From assembly GCA_045637505.1 (NCBI GenBank), contig JAZTZO010000020.1, positions 122,575-186,574 of the forward strand: a stretch of 64,000 nucleotides of DNA. Reading direction: 5' to 3'. The position numbers were made by a program, and so were the translations under genes. Below are positions 8,120 through 17,242 of the stretch, in pieces; the first letter of the stretch is position 1, and each line of letters starts with the position of its first letter. The DNA is from RGIG4079 sp045637505. Its GTDB lineage: Bacteria; Bacteroidota; Bacteroidia; Bacteroidales; Muribaculaceae. Under the pieces are notes generated by a model, which saw nothing but the letters and a program-made list of their open reading frames with translations, did no database searches and was not told the origin of the DNA.

Positions 8120-9295
8120 CTATCTCAATTTGTTGCGATTGAAATGGGAGGCGATGTGGCTATAGAAAGCGATTGTGCCTATGATGCACACTGCGACGGC
8201 GAGAATATAAGCGTCGTGATATGATAGCCTTTCGGCTATTGCGCCACCTACGAGTACGCCTATCCCTAATCCTAAATCCCATGAGGTGAGGTAGGTGGAA
8301 TTGGCTGTGCCACGGCGATTGTTGTGTGCAAGGTTGACAAATACGGCTTGGAAAGAGGGGCACATTGCGCCATATCCTATGCCGAGAACGGCTGCCGATA
8401 GATAAAATCCGGTGATGTCGCGCCAAAAGGTGAAAAGAGCAAATCCTATGACTGTAACAATCATTCCTACACCTATGTTGAGGGTGAGTTGTCCTCGTTT
8501 TACCCATTGAGCCGATATTATGCGAGCCGATATCAATCCTATGGCAAGGATTGTGAAGAATAGTCCACTGCCACCCTCTATCCCTATTTCATCTTTTCCA
8601 TAAATGGCGAGATAGGTTGATAGAATGCCATAAGCAAACGAGAAAAAGATGACCATCAAGCACTCGGGAGTGGCGTTGGTGAGGATAAAACGATCGAGCG
8701 ATATAGGTTGCTTTTCTCGGGATAACTCTTTTTGAGGTGCTTTAACCGAGGCATTGCACAATAGCCCTATGGCTGCAGCCACAAGTGAGATTGTAAATAT
8801 TACATTGGCGTCGATGTGGTGGTCATAGAGATACATCGATATCGATGGGCCTATTGCCATGGCGAGGTTGTTGCTCACGCCATAGTAGCCTATCCCTTCG
8901 TTGCGTCGCGATGAGGGGAGTACATCAATGGCCATTGTACTATTGGCAACGGTTACTGCTCCAAAGGCAAAGCCATGAAGGCCACGAATGATGGCAAACA
9001 ATAATATTGTGCCTGCGACAATGTACCCAGCAAAAAAGGCGAAAAACAAGAAGTAGCATATCAATAGCACCTGCTTGCGAGGGAAACTATCGACAATGAA
9101 ACCACCAAAGGGGCGAATCATGAGAGCTGTGATTGTGTAGCCCGATAGAATGATGCCTATCAACTGCTTGTCGGCACTAAAAGTGTCGCGCAAGTATAGC
9201 GGTAGCATCGGTAACAATAAGTAGAATGCAAAAAACAACAAAAAGTTGGCAGCACACACCGCTATGTAATTCCTATTCCATAGCTTTTCAACCAT
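8120..9295 (-). CDS. MFS transporter, probable drug or sugar efflux type
   Basis: 391 residues with about 12 hydrophobic segments in two halves. The first loop carries the MFS motif GGFIVDSFPRKQ between segments 2 and 3, and the second half repeats the pattern (SARIISAQWVKRGQ). The layout matches short 12-segment exporters of the major facilitator superfamily; the substrate is not readable. It stands alone: the terminator of the outer-membrane protein is just downstream, and the upstream 130 bases to miaB contain AT-rich repeats of ATAATGCATAATT type. The start ATG at 9295 gives MVEKLWNRNYIAVCAANF, a normal MFS beginning. Confidence 0.9.
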   Translation of the reverse strand: MVEKLWNRNYIAVCAANFLLFFAFYLLLPMLPLYLRDTFSADKQLIGIILSGYTITALMIRPFGGFIVDSFPRKQVLLICYFLFFAFFAGYIVAGTILLFAIIRGLHGFAFGAVTVANSTMAIDVLPSSRRNEGIGYYGVSNNLAMAIGPSISMYLYDHHIDANVIFTISLVAAAIGLLCNASVKAPQKELSREKQPISLDRFILTNATPECLMVIFFSFAYGILSTYLAIYGKDEIGIEGGSGLFFTILAIGLISARIISAQWVKRGQLTLNIGVGMIVTVIGFALFTFWRDITGFYLSAAVLGIGYGAMCPSFQAVFVNLAHNNRRGTANSTYLTSWDLGLGIGVLVGGAIAERLSYHDAYILAVAVCIIGTIAFYSHIASHFNRNKLR

Positions 9296-9425
9296 AATTT
9301 ATAATGCATAATTCATAATGCATAATTAACTCGAATGAATCTCGTTGAGCTCCTCGTGGGTTATAATGCACAATGGAGAATAAAGAACAAAAATAAATTA
9401 TTTTTCCTCTTTCCTTTCTCCTTTT

Positions 9426-10805
9426 TTAATTTTCAACCAATTCGCAGATGAGAGTTGCTGAGGACACCTCGAGCACGCGCACATTTACGATGTCGCCAAC
9501 TCGATAGTTGCCACGAGGGAACACGCAAGTTTTGTTTTGTTGGGTGCGACCCACAAATTGCTCTTTGCTGCGTTTAGACACGCCTTCGACCAATACATCA
9601 AATGTTTTGCCTATGTCTTTGCGATTTGACTCAAGCGACAATTCGTTTTGGAGTGCAATCATGCGATTAAGGCGGTCAATTTTCACATCTTCGGCTATAT
9701 TGTCGGGCATATGTTTTGAAGCCATAGTGCCAGGGCGTTCAGAGTATTTAAACATAAACGATGCATCGAAACCTACTTCGCGCATGAGGTCGAGAGTGAG
9801 TTGGAAATCTTCTTCGCTCTCATCGTAAAATCCTGTAAACATGTCGGTTGAGATGCCACAGTCGGGGATTGCGTGGCGAATGGCTGCAATGCGGTCGAGA
9901 TACCATTCGCGAGTGTAACGGCGATTCATGTTTTTCAACACCGAGTTGCTACCCGATTGCACTGGTAGGTGAATGTGGTTGCACACATTAGGGTATCGGG
10001 CAATAGTAGCGATGATTTCGTCGCTCATATCCTTGGGGTGAGAAGTGGTGAAACGCACACGCATATTGGGTGCTGCTTCGGCCACCATTGCCAAGAGTGC
10101 TGCAAAGTTTGTAGCATTGCCATCGGCATCGATATAGTTGTAACTATTTACATTTTGACCGAGAAGAGTGACTTCCTTAAACCCTTTGGCTTGAAGGTCG
10201 GCAAGTTCGTTGAGAATGCTTTGTGCCTCGCGACTGCGTTCACGACCACGAGTGTAGGGTACAATGCAGTATGAGCAGAAGTTGTTGCAACCACGCATAA
10301 TGCTTATGAACCCACTTATGCGATTGCCCCCAATGCGTGAAGGTATTACATCGCGATAGGTCTCGGTGGTGCTCAATTCCACATTTATGGCCTTTTCGCC
10401 TGCTTCTACAGCTGCAAATAGGTTGGGGAGGTCGAGGTAAGAGTCGGGCCCAGCAACGAGGTCAACACCATGGTCGTTGATGAGGGTGTCTTTAACACGC
10501 TCGGCCATGCATCCTATTACCCCCACAATAATTTTGCGACCTTTGCGACGCAAAGATGCGAGGAATTGTAGGCGCGACACGATTTTTTGCTCGGCATTGT
10601 CGCGAATAGAGCAAGTATTAAGAAGAATAGCATCGGCATCTTCGATGTTGTCGGTGATGGCATATCCAGCCATTTCCATAATTGATGCTACCACTTCACT
10701 ATCGGCAACATTCATTTGACAGCCATATGTTTCGATAAATAGTAGGCGGTCGGTAGTTGCGTTTATTGATTCTTTTTTGTTTTTTGACATAATAAATTTG
10801 TTCAA
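9426..10805 (-). CDS. miaB: tRNA-2-methylthio-N6-dimethylallyladenosine synthase MiaB
   Basis: Radical-SAM methylthiotransferase that adds a methylthio group to i6A37 of tRNAs. 459 residues in three parts: UPF0004 domain with three Cys ligands of the auxiliary iron-sulfur cluster (YGCQMN, NTCSIRD, GCMAER), the radical-SAM domain with CxxxCxxC in RGCNNFCSYCIVPYTRGRE, and a C-terminal TRAM domain (residues about 390-455, FVGRTQQNKTCVFPRG). The PYTRGRE stretch separates MiaB from RimO. The ATG at 10805 is used; a second ATG at 10790 (MSKNKKES) is equally possible. Monocistronic; divergent from the gene at 10902. Confidence 0.95.
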   Translation of the reverse strand: MNKFIMSKNKKESINATTDRLLFIETYGCQMNVADSEVVASIMEMAGYAITDNIEDADAILLNTCSIRDNAEQKIVSRLQFLASLRRKGRKIIVGVIGCMAERVKDTLINDHGVDLVAGPDSYLDLPNLFAAVEAGEKAINVELSTTETYRDVIPSRIGGNRISGFISIMRGCNNFCSYCIVPYTRGRERSREAQSILNELADLQAKGFKEVTLLGQNVNSYNYIDADGNATNFAALLAMVAEAAPNMRVRFTTSHPKDMSDEIIATIARYPNVCNHIHLPVQSGSNSVLKNMNRRYTREWYLDRIAAIRHAIPDCGISTDMFTGFYDESEEDFQLTLDLMREVGFDASFMFKYSERPGTMASKHMPDNIAEDVKIDRLNRMIALQNELSLESNRKDIGKTFDVLVEGVSKRSKEQFVGRTQQNKTCVFPRGNYRVGDIVNVRVLEVSSATLICELVEN

Positions 10806-10851
10806 AATGATGAAAATTCTCGGTTATATGCTCAAAAGAAAGTGCTAAAAC

Positions 10852-10883
10852 TTTGTATTTGATTAGAGAATTATCTATTTTTG
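10852..10883 (+). promoter_or_regulatory. Promoter of the small membrane protein and CoA-transferase
   Basis: TTTG at 10852-10855 and TATTTTTG at 10876-10883, 20 bases apart. Its position means transcription starts near 10890, which excludes a TTG start at 10881 for the next gene and decides for the GTG at 10902 or a later ATG. Confidence 0.7.
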
Positions 10884-10901
10884 TACAAAATTACTAAAAC
10901 T

Positions 10902-11249
10902 GTGGATACTACCAAACTAATTATAGGTATTTTCGTAGTTGTGTTCTTTATTGTGAAAACCATAATGAGTGATGCAAAAAAAGAGCGCGACCACAAGAAA
11001 ACATCCCCACAACCCAAGGCACCCAAGACAATCTTCCCGCCGTTTTTTTATGACGATGAGCCTGAAAAGGAAGAGCCTCGTAGGGAAACTACTCCTGCGT
11101 TTATGCAAGAGGGACAGTCGGTTACGATGCCAACACCTACGCCTCCAATGGCTGCTGAACCCGAAATGAGCGAGGAGGAACAGCAAGCACATGCCGAGCG
11201 ATGGAGAAGGGCTGTGATTGATAGTGAAATATTAAAAACAAAATTTTAA
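10902..11249 (+). CDS. Small single-pass membrane protein of unknown function
   Basis: About 115 residues from GTG 10902. One N-terminal membrane segment (TTKLIIGIFVVVFFIVKTIM) is followed by a charged, proline-rich cytoplasmic-like tail (KKTSPQPKAPKTIFPPFFYD; EEPRRETTPAFMQEG; PTPTPPMAAEPEMSEEEQQ) and a short helix at the end (AERWRRAVIDSEILKTKF). The start was chosen because the -7 promoter box overlaps the upstream TTG; an ATG at 10965 would remove the membrane segment. It lies 31 bases before the CoA-transferase gene and is probably co-transcribed. I do not recognise a family; the architecture suggests a membrane anchor or adaptor. Confidence 0.65.
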   Translation: MDTTKLIIGIFVVVFFIVKTIMSDAKKERDHKKTSPQPKAPKTIFPPFFYDDEPEKEEPRRETTPAFMQEGQSVTMPTPTPPMAAEPEMSEEEQQAHAERWRRAVIDSEILKTKF

Positions 11250-11280
11250 CATAACAATATCATTAAAAACATTTTCAAAA

Positions 11281-12774
11281 ATGGCATTGAATTTTATTTC
11301 GGCACAAGAAGCTGCCGAACATATCAAGAATGGTGATAATGTAGGTTTTTCAGGATTTACCGCATCGGGTACACCTAAAGTTGTCACCGAGGCTCTTGCT
11401 GAATTAGCAATTAAAGAACATGAGGCAGGCCGCGAGTTTAAAATTAACATGTTTACCGGAGCATCAACCAACGATCATGTTGACGGTGCCCTTGCTCGTG
11501 CTAATGCAATCAATATGCGCACTCCTTATCAAAGTAGCCCCGACCTTCGCAAGCGTCTTAATGCTCACGATGCTCACTACTTTGATTTACACCTTTCGGA
11601 ACTTGCTCAAAAGATGCGTTATGGTGTGTTTGGTAAACTCAATGTTGCAATCATTGAGGCTGCCGATATCAACGATAATGGTGAAATAATATTGGGTACT
11701 GGCGTGGGTATCGCTCCCACGATCGCTGCAATGGCCGATAAAATCATCGTTGAACTTAATGACGCTCTTCCCAAAACATTGCGTGGATTACACGACTTGT
11801 ATCTTCCATTAGATCCTCCTTATCGTCGCGAAATTCCTATTTATAAAGCAAGCGACCGCATTGGTACTCCTGTGTTGAAGGTTGACCCTGCTAAAATCGT
11901 AGGTGTGGTTAAGACTTCGGCTAAAGATGGTGTGAAAGGTTTTGCCGAACTTGATGCTGTTACAATGCAAATTGGTGCTAATGTGTGCAACTTCCTTCTT
12001 GCCGAATTGCGTGCTGGTCGCATTCCTAAAGAATTCCTCCCAATGCAATCGGGTGTGGGTAATGTGGCTAATGCAGTGCTCCAAGGTCTTGGCGAAAGCA
12101 AAGATATTCCTCAATTTGAAATGTACACCGAGGTTATTCAAGACTCAGTGGTTGACTTGATGGAAATGGGTAAATGTAAATTTGCAAGTACCTGTTCGTT
12201 GACATTCTCTGACGATGCTATGGACCGCGTGTTTAACAATATGGAATTCTTCCAAGATAAGATTATTCTTCGCCCAGGTGAAATTTCAAATCACCCCGAA
12301 ATCGTGCGCCGTCTCGGTCTTATCACAATGAATACTGCTCTCGAAGCCGACATCTTTGGTAACATCAACTCTACTCATGTGCTTGGTACAAAGATGATGA
12401 ACGGTATTGGTGGTTCGGGCGACTTCACTCGCAACGCATATCTTTCAATCTTTAGCTGCCCATCGGTAACTAAAGGTGGATTGATTAGTAATGTGGTGCC
12501 AATGGTATCTCACCTCGACCATAGCGAACACTCGGTTGATGTGCTCATTACCGACCAAGGTATTGCCGATCTTCGTGGCAAAGACCCACTACAACGCGCC
12601 GAAACAGTTATCGAAAACTGTGTGCATCCCGAGTACAAACAACTCCTTTGGGATTATATCAAAATGGGCAAAGGTGGTCAAACACCTCATTCACTCAATG
12701 CTGCACTCGCATTCCACACCGAGTTTGCTGCATCGGGCGATATGCGCAATGTAGATTGGTCAAAGTTTGAATAA
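11281..12774 (+). CDS. Acetyl-CoA hydrolase/transferase family: succinate (propionate/acetate) CoA-transferase
   Basis: 497 residues, the full length of class I CoA-transferases of the SucCoA-transferase type (Cat1/ScpC/AarC family). Visible: CoA-binding GFSGFTASGTPK near the N-terminus, GTGVGIAPTIAAMADK (about 139-154), the block MQSGVGNVANAVLQGLGES then MYTEVIQDS with the likely catalytic Glu at residue 284, and the C-terminal GIGGSGDFTRNAYLS. It moves CoA between succinyl-CoA and propionate or acetate, which fits the succinate-propionate fermentation of Bacteroidales. Codon use is clean and typical of a highly expressed gene. It ends at a good terminator. Which acid is the main acceptor cannot be told. 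Confidence 0.93.
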   Translation: MALNFISAQEAAEHIKNGDNVGFSGFTASGTPKVVTEALAELAIKEHEAGREFKINMFTGASTNDHVDGALARANAINMRTPYQSSPDLRKRLNAHDAHYFDLHLSELAQKMRYGVFGKLNVAIIEAADINDNGEIILGTGVGIAPTIAAMADKIIVELNDALPKTLRGLHDLYLPLDPPYRREIPIYKASDRIGTPVLKVDPAKIVGVVKTSAKDGVKGFAELDAVTMQIGANVCNFLLAELRAGRIPKEFLPMQSGVGNVANAVLQGLGESKDIPQFEMYTEVIQDSVVDLMEMGKCKFASTCSLTFSDDAMDRVFNNMEFFQDKIILRPGEISNHPEIVRRLGLITMNTALEADIFGNINSTHVLGTKMMNGIGGSGDFTRNAYLSIFSCPSVTKGGLISNVVPMVSHLDHSEHSVDVLITDQGIADLRGKDPLQRAETVIENCVHPEYKQLLWDYIKMGKGGQTPHSLNAALAFHTEFAASGDMRNVDWSKFE

Positions 12775-12801
12775 TAACATTATAACCCTATAAGCAACTT
12801 G

Positions 12802-12838
12802 AGGAGATGAGTCACTGCGACCCATCTCCTTGTTTTTT
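12802..12838 (+). terminator. Terminator after the CoA-transferase gene
   Basis: Stem arms AGGAGATG (12802-12809) and CATCTCCT (12823-12830) followed by TGTTTTTT. Confidence 0.85.
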
Positions 12839-12848
12839 ATATCTAATA

Positions 12849-13140
12849 GCGTTATCGTGTTATCGTGTTATTGATGGATAACATGGATAACATGATATGT
12901 TGATGTTAGTAATAATTGCTGATAATGAGACTGATAGTGTTTTTTTATGCGCTATTGAGGTGTTATTGTAGCGTTATCGTGTTATCGTGTTATTGATGGA
13001 TAACATGGATAACATGATATGTTGATATTTGTAATAATTGCTGATAATGAGATTGTTAGTGTTTTTAGACGCTATTGAGGTGTTATTGTAGTGTTATCGT
13101 TGTTATCGTAAAATAACACGATAACATGGATAACATAGGA
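12849..13140. repeat. Palindromic tandem repeat array, block A (about 123-base unit, 2.4 copies)
   Basis: Two nearly identical units begin with GCGTTATCGTGTTATCGTG at about 12849 and 12971, and a third, truncated unit begins at about 13091. Each unit contains GTTATC/GATAAC steps in both orientations (GTTATC-GT-GTTATC, then GATAAC-ATG-GATAAC), so single strands can fold into a hairpin, followed by a shared stretch GTAATAATTGCTGATAATGAG and a GCTATTGAGGTGTTATTGTA tail. No reading frame runs through it. It lies between convergent genes after a terminator. Function unknown. Confidence 0.85.
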
Positions 13141-13228
13141 TATTGAGAAAATATTCACCGGCAACAGCAACAAAAATGTTTTTTTTCATTTTTGTACATT
13201 ATCGCATATTTTCGGTTTTTATAGGTTG

Positions 13229-13236
13229 TAACTTTG
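13229..13236 (+). promoter_or_regulatory. Possible promoter -7 element in the repeat-flanked spacer
   Basis: TAACTTTG matches TAnnTTTG. No TTTG box lies at the proper distance (nearest at 13191, too far). There is no gene downstream on this strand before 13571, so if active it drives a non-coding transcript. Confidence 0.35.
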
Positions 13237-13242
13237 CATTAC

Positions 13243-13385
13243 ACAACACAACATACACGGCATACTACTATAGGTATAGTGGTAGGGAGAGATATATATT
13301 GTAATTAATATGCTATTAATTAAATATCTATATGGGTAAAATAGAGACTATAACAATTTTGTGATTTTGTTATAGCCTCTTATAG
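13243..13385 (+). ncRNA. Candidate small RNA ending in a strong hairpin
   Basis: Between the possible -7 box at 13229 and the hairpin at 13343-13380 there are about 140 bases without a reading frame. The hairpin has arms AGAG-A-CTATAACAA (13343-13356) and TTGTTATAG-C-CTCT (13367-13380), 13 pairs with one A/C mismatch, followed by a T-containing tail, like a terminator. A short palindrome ACTATA-GG-TATAGT lies at about 13266-13280. This is a candidate only: no family is recognised and transcription is unproven. Confidence 0.3.
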
Positions 13386-13570
13386 TTTGTGCTTTATTAG
13401 CACAATAAATCTTATATTTACACCTATAGGTATAGGATATAATTATCACTATAGCAGAGATAATAGCATTTGTTGATTAGTCGTAGTTATAGTTGTGGTA
13501 AGCGTATAGGTAAAAGTAAAAACAATTGAATCGTATAGGAGTAATACACATTTGTGTTATTTGAGAGGTA

Positions 13571-13741
13571 CTGTTATCGTGTTATCATGTTATCGTGTTA
13601 TCGATGGATAACATGGATAACACAATATGTTGATATGAGTAATAATTATTGATAATGAGGTTGTTAGTGCTTTTAGGTGCTATTATGGTGTTATCGTGTG
13701 TTATTGTTGTTACCGTAAAATAACACGATAACATGGATAAC
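13571..13741. repeat. Palindromic tandem repeat array, block B (about 1.4 copies)
   Basis: A further full unit starting CTGTTATCGTGTTATCATG at 13571 and a truncated one that ends in AATAACACGATAACATGGAT at about 13720-13739, matching the truncated third unit of block A. The units are the same family as block A, about 430 bases away. The block abuts the stop codon side of the symporter gene at 13772. Confidence 0.85.
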
Positions 13742-13771
13742 GCTCTGCGATGTCAACCTTGTGAGTTGCTA

Positions 13772-14932
13772 TTATTTCTCTTTTTGAAAAATGCGGTTGA
13801 TGATTTGTGCTATTGCGCCATCGCCAGTTACATTGCACGCTGTGCCGAAACTATCCATGGCTATGTAAAGTGCTATCATCAAAGCATTGTCGGCTTCGCT
13901 AAATCCAAGTATCGAACTCAATAAACCCAATGAGGCCATAATTGCTCCACCAGGAACACCGGGAGCAGCAACGATGGTGATGCCAAGCATACATATGAAA
14001 CCTGCAAACATTGAAAGGTCGTAAGCCATGCCACTTGTGAGCATTATTGCCAACGCACAGGCTACAATTTTCAATGTGCTACCACTCATGTGGATTGTGG
14101 CACATAGGGGTATCACAAAGCCTGCTACATCTTCATTTACACCATTCTTAATGGTTTGACGGAGCGTAACAGGTATTGTCGCAGCCGACGATTGAGTGCC
14201 GAGTGCAGTGAAATAGGCTGGCATCATTGTGGCAAGCGATTTGAACGGATTCTTCTTGCTGAAAAGCGCTGCAATGCAAAATTGAAGAATGAGGATGGCT
14301 ATATGTAGGGCAAATATTATTGCTATGATTTTTGCAAAGGTGAGAATAATTCCACCCACTTGCCCCGAAATAGTCATGTTGAGGAATATGCCGAAGATAT
14401 AAAGAGGGAGAAGAGGTATAATGACTTTTGAAATCACGAGATTGATGATGTCGCGAAAATCATTTATAACATTACGCAGATAGTTTGACGATAATTTAGC
14501 ACATCCAAGGCCCAAGGTGAATGCTAAAACAAGCGCAGTCATTACGCCCATCAGTGAGGGAATAGTGACTTTAAAATATGGAGCGAGTGAGGCATCTTCG
14601 GCAATGGAAGAATTGGGCTGTATAGATATTAACGAGGGAAATAGTGTGTCGCTCACAAAGTAGGAACTAAACCCAGCAAAGAGAGTCATGCCATAGGCTA
14701 TTAGCACAGTGACGAGTAGCATCTTTCCGGCACGCGAACCGATGTCGGCAATAGCAGGGGCAACAAAGCCCAAGATTATTAGCGGAATGGAAAAACCGAG
14801 TAGTTCGCTAAAAATGCCATTAAAAGTTACAAATACACGAGCCAACGCATGGGGAAACACCAAGCCAGCACCTATGCCGAGGATTATGGCTATTAATATG
14901 CGAGTGAGTAGATTGATACGGGGTAGTTTCAT
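13772..14932 (-). CDS. Dicarboxylate/amino acid:cation symporter (DAACS family)
   Basis: 386 residues from ATG 14932 (MKLPRINLLTRILIAIILG). The family's serine-rich re-entrant loop is present as YFTALGTQSSAATIPVTL, and the second conserved hairpin as MSGSTLKIVACALAI; the C-terminus shows VPGGAIMASLGLL and MDSFGTACNVTGDGAIAQII with the substrate-binding NxxxD-type motif. Such proteins import dicarboxylates, glutamate/aspartate or serine/threonine with Na+ or H+. The upstream TTG at 14944 is less likely. The gene stands alone, convergent with the repeat array and separated from the efflux operon by 102 bases. Confidence 0.9.
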   Translation of the reverse strand: MKLPRINLLTRILIAIILGIGAGLVFPHALARVFVTFNGIFSELLGFSIPLIILGFVAPAIADIGSRAGKMLLVTVLIAYGMTLFAGFSSYFVSDTLFPSLISIQPNSSIAEDASLAPYFKVTIPSLMGVMTALVLAFTLGLGCAKLSSNYLRNVINDFRDIINLVISKVIIPLLPLYIFGIFLNMTISGQVGGIILTFAKIIAIIFALHIAILILQFCIAALFSKKNPFKSLATMMPAYFTALGTQSSAATIPVTLRQTIKNGVNEDVAGFVIPLCATIHMSGSTLKIVACALAIMLTSGMAYDLSMFAGFICMLGITIVAAPGVPGGAIMASLGLLSSILGFSEADNALMIALYIAMDSFGTACNVTGDGAIAQIINRIFQKEK

Positions 14933-15034
14933 TGCGATAAACAATTGATTTATTAGTTACACAAAGCAAAACTAATAAAAAAATAGGTTCCCACAAAATC
15001 AATCAACGACAAATGGCATGAGTGGCATACTTTG

Positions 15035-16138
15035 CTATGCTTGTTTCTTGTAGGTGAGTGCGGCAAGTGTATTGAAAAATATGGCAAAAATGCCTAATGC
15101 AGCAAAGTTGGGCCATAGCTCAATGAAGGTTGTCCCTTTGAGATATACCGAGCGCAATATCTCAACGAGATAGCGAGGAGGAAGCAATAGCGTGAAACGC
15201 TGTGCCCATTGTGGCATGGAGTCGATGGGAGTGAGAAGCCCACTCAACAACATGAATATCATAACGAAAAAGAACATTACAAACATCGTTTGTTGCATAG
15301 TGTCGGAAAAGTTGGCAATAGTGATGCTAAAACCCGAGATGGTGAGGATAAACAATATTGCACCAAAGTATATTGTTGCAACCGACCCCACAGGCGAGAG
15401 ACCATAAACTAATCGTGCTACAATCATGGCCACCGTTAGAACAAACAGTCCTATAATCCAGTAGGGAACAAGTTTTGATAGCGTAAAAGTTAATTTAGAG
15501 ATAGGGGTAACATTTATTTGCTCAATTGTGCCACTCTCTTTTTCGCCCACGATGCTCAACGCAGGGAGAAATCCGCATATGAGAATAAACAAAATAATCA
15601 TCAAGGCTGGAATCATATAATACTTATAATTTAAAGTGGGATTATATCGATTCTCGACAGTGAGCAATTCTTGAACATTTATGGGGCTTTTCTCACATTG
15701 AAGTTCGGCCAAAGCTTTGGCTATAGTTTGAACGGTATATTGCAAGCCCATGCTCCCCTTGGTGGCATTTACGGCATTGGCAGTGATGCTTATGCGCTCG
15801 GGAGTTGAGATGGTCATATCGCGTTCAAAATTGTTGGGAATTTGAACAATAATATCAATATCTCCATGTTTCAAGGCATCTAATGCAAGAGGATATTCGG
15901 CAGTAGATTGTGCTAACGAGAGATACTCCGACGCATTAATATGCGACGCAATGCGATGAGATGTCGATGAATGGTCGAGGTCAACAATTGCAATATTGAC
16001 ATTTCTCACATCCATAGTCATGATGAGAGGCATCAGAAGCATTACCAATATGGGGAACGCAATGATCAATCGTGGGAGGAATGAATTGCGTCGAATTTGA
16101 AGAAATTCTTTTTGTAACAACGCTATAAATACTTTCAT
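15035..16138 (-). CDS. ABC-2 type efflux permease, distal subunit (YbhR-like)
   Basis: 367 residues: one N-terminal membrane segment (FLPRLIIAFPILVMLLMPLI), a periplasmic domain of about 150 residues (NVNIAIVDLDHSSTSHRI), then five C-terminal segments including YMIPALMIILFILICGFLPA and the ABC-2 signature region VGEKESGTIEQINVTPIS. It is the second permease of a six-gene efflux operon, 4 bases after the other permease. In E. coli the YbhG-F-S-R system has the same composition (HlyD protein, double ATPase, two permeases) and exports cationic drugs or Na+/Li+; the substrate here is unknown. Confidence 0.88.
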   Translation of the reverse strand: MKVFIALLQKEFLQIRRNSFLPRLIIAFPILVMLLMPLIMTMDVRNVNIAIVDLDHSSTSHRIASHINASEYLSLAQSTAEYPLALDALKHGDIDIIVQIPNNFERDMTISTPERISITANAVNATKGSMGLQYTVQTIAKALAELQCEKSPINVQELLTVENRYNPTLNYKYYMIPALMIILFILICGFLPALSIVGEKESGTIEQINVTPISKLTFTLSKLVPYWIIGLFVLTVAMIVARLVYGLSPVGSVATIYFGAILFILTISGFSITIANFSDTMQQTMFVMFFFVMIFMLLSGLLTPIDSMPQWAQRFTLLLPPRYLVEILRSVYLKGTTFIELWPNFAALGIFAIFFNTLAALTYKKQA

Positions 16139-16142
16139 AAGG

Positions 16143-17237
16143 CTATTCGAGTTTGTCGTTGAACTTTTTGAGAGATATGCCTAATAAGGCGATGGTCATG
16201 CCGAGCAGAATAGCACAATTGTGCCAAACAGCCGTGATGGCATCGCCTTGTATCATCATTTTGCGCATGGCATCAATATACCATCGGGCAGGGATAATAT
16301 TTGATAATACTTGGAAGAATGATGGAAGGTTCTCGATAGGGAATAATAGTCCCGAAAGCATTAAGATGGGCATCATTAACACCATTGCCGACATCAATAA
16401 TGCTGCTATTTGGGTTTGGGCAATGGTTGAAATAAGTAGCCCAAGAGAAAGGGATAGCACCAAGTAAAGCAGTGACAAAGAAAATATGCCCCAAATGCCG
16501 CCCGACATTGGAACCCCAAGCAAATATCGAGCAAGTAGAAGAATCATTACAAGCACTATACACGAAATCGTGAAATAAGGAATCATCTTGGCAAAAATGA
16601 TTTTTACAGGGCGAACGGGAGAAACGAGTAAAACCTCCATTGTGCCCACTTCTTTCTCTCTAACAATAGATACCGATGTCATCATTGCACACACAAGAAT
16701 GAAGATGAGACCCATAATTCCTGGAACGAAGTTATAAGCACTTTTTAATTGCGGATTAAATAACATGCGAGTTTCAAACATTGCTTGTTGCGCATCAGAT
16801 TTGAGCAAGATATTCTGTAGATAGGCTGTAGCCGAGCCGGCTGTGTTTACATTTGAGGCATCAACAATCAATTGAATGAGTGGCTTTGAAGGAATTCCCG
16901 TAGAGGCTTGCTCAACACGACGGTCATAGTCGGCTGCAAATACTATGACAGCGCCAACCTCGCTTGATCGTAATTTGGAGTCTATTTGGTCGGGTGATAT
17001 GTATCCACAAAAGGTGAAATATTCGTTTTGTGAAATTTGCTCCACGGCATCTTTCACCCCATCGGTGCGATTAGATGCCACTACTGCCACATTTATATTA
17101 TTTACCTCGGTTGAAATAGCAAAGCCAAATAGTAACATTAGCACGACAGGAATGAGCATAACAACGAGCATTGTGCGTTTGTCACGAAGAATGTGTAACG
17201 ACTCTTTTTTTACGAATGATCCAAAATTACCTTTCAT
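16143..17237 (-). CDS. ABC-2 type efflux permease, proximal subunit (YbhS-like)
   Basis: 364 residues with the same plan as its neighbour: N-terminal segment MLVVMLIPVVLMLLFGFAI, a periplasmic part of about 140 residues, and five membrane segments, with the conserved VREKEVGTMEVLLVSPVRP loop and LSGLLFPIENLP near the end. It pairs with the permease at 15035 to form the pore. The gene lies 5 bases downstream of the second ATPase gene and 4 bases upstream of the other permease, so translation is probably coupled. The two permeases are distant paralogues. Confidence 0.88.
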   Translation of the reverse strand: MKGNFGSFVKKESLHILRDKRTMLVVMLIPVVLMLLFGFAISTEVNNINVAVVASNRTDGVKDAVEQISQNEYFTFCGYISPDQIDSKLRSSEVGAVIVFAADYDRRVEQASTGIPSKPLIQLIVDASNVNTAGSATAYLQNILLKSDAQQAMFETRMLFNPQLKSAYNFVPGIMGLIFILVCAMMTSVSIVREKEVGTMEVLLVSPVRPVKIIFAKMIPYFTISCIVLVMILLLARYLLGVPMSGGIWGIFSLSLLYLVLSLSLGLLISTIAQTQIAALLMSAMVLMMPILMLSGLLFPIENLPSFFQVLSNIIPARWYIDAMRKMMIQGDAITAVWHNCAILLGMTIALLGISLKKFNDKLE

Positions 17238-17242
17238 GACAT

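Noticed and set aside
9296..9425. Repeats of ATAATGCATAATT type upstream of the MFS gene, with similar stretches near 31238-31270
   Set aside because: Short AT-rich microrepeats without clear borders; they may be simple-sequence slippage and carry no other signal.
10881..10901. TTG start for the small membrane protein
   Set aside because: It overlaps the promoter -7 box, so it would lie upstream of transcription start.
12849..13741. The repeat blocks as a CRISPR array
   Set aside because: Units are about 123 bases with hardly any variable spacers between them, and no cas gene is in the window.
12849..13741. The repeat blocks as iterons of a plasmid-like origin
   Set aside because: No replication initiator gene is near and the neighbours are chromosomal metabolic genes.
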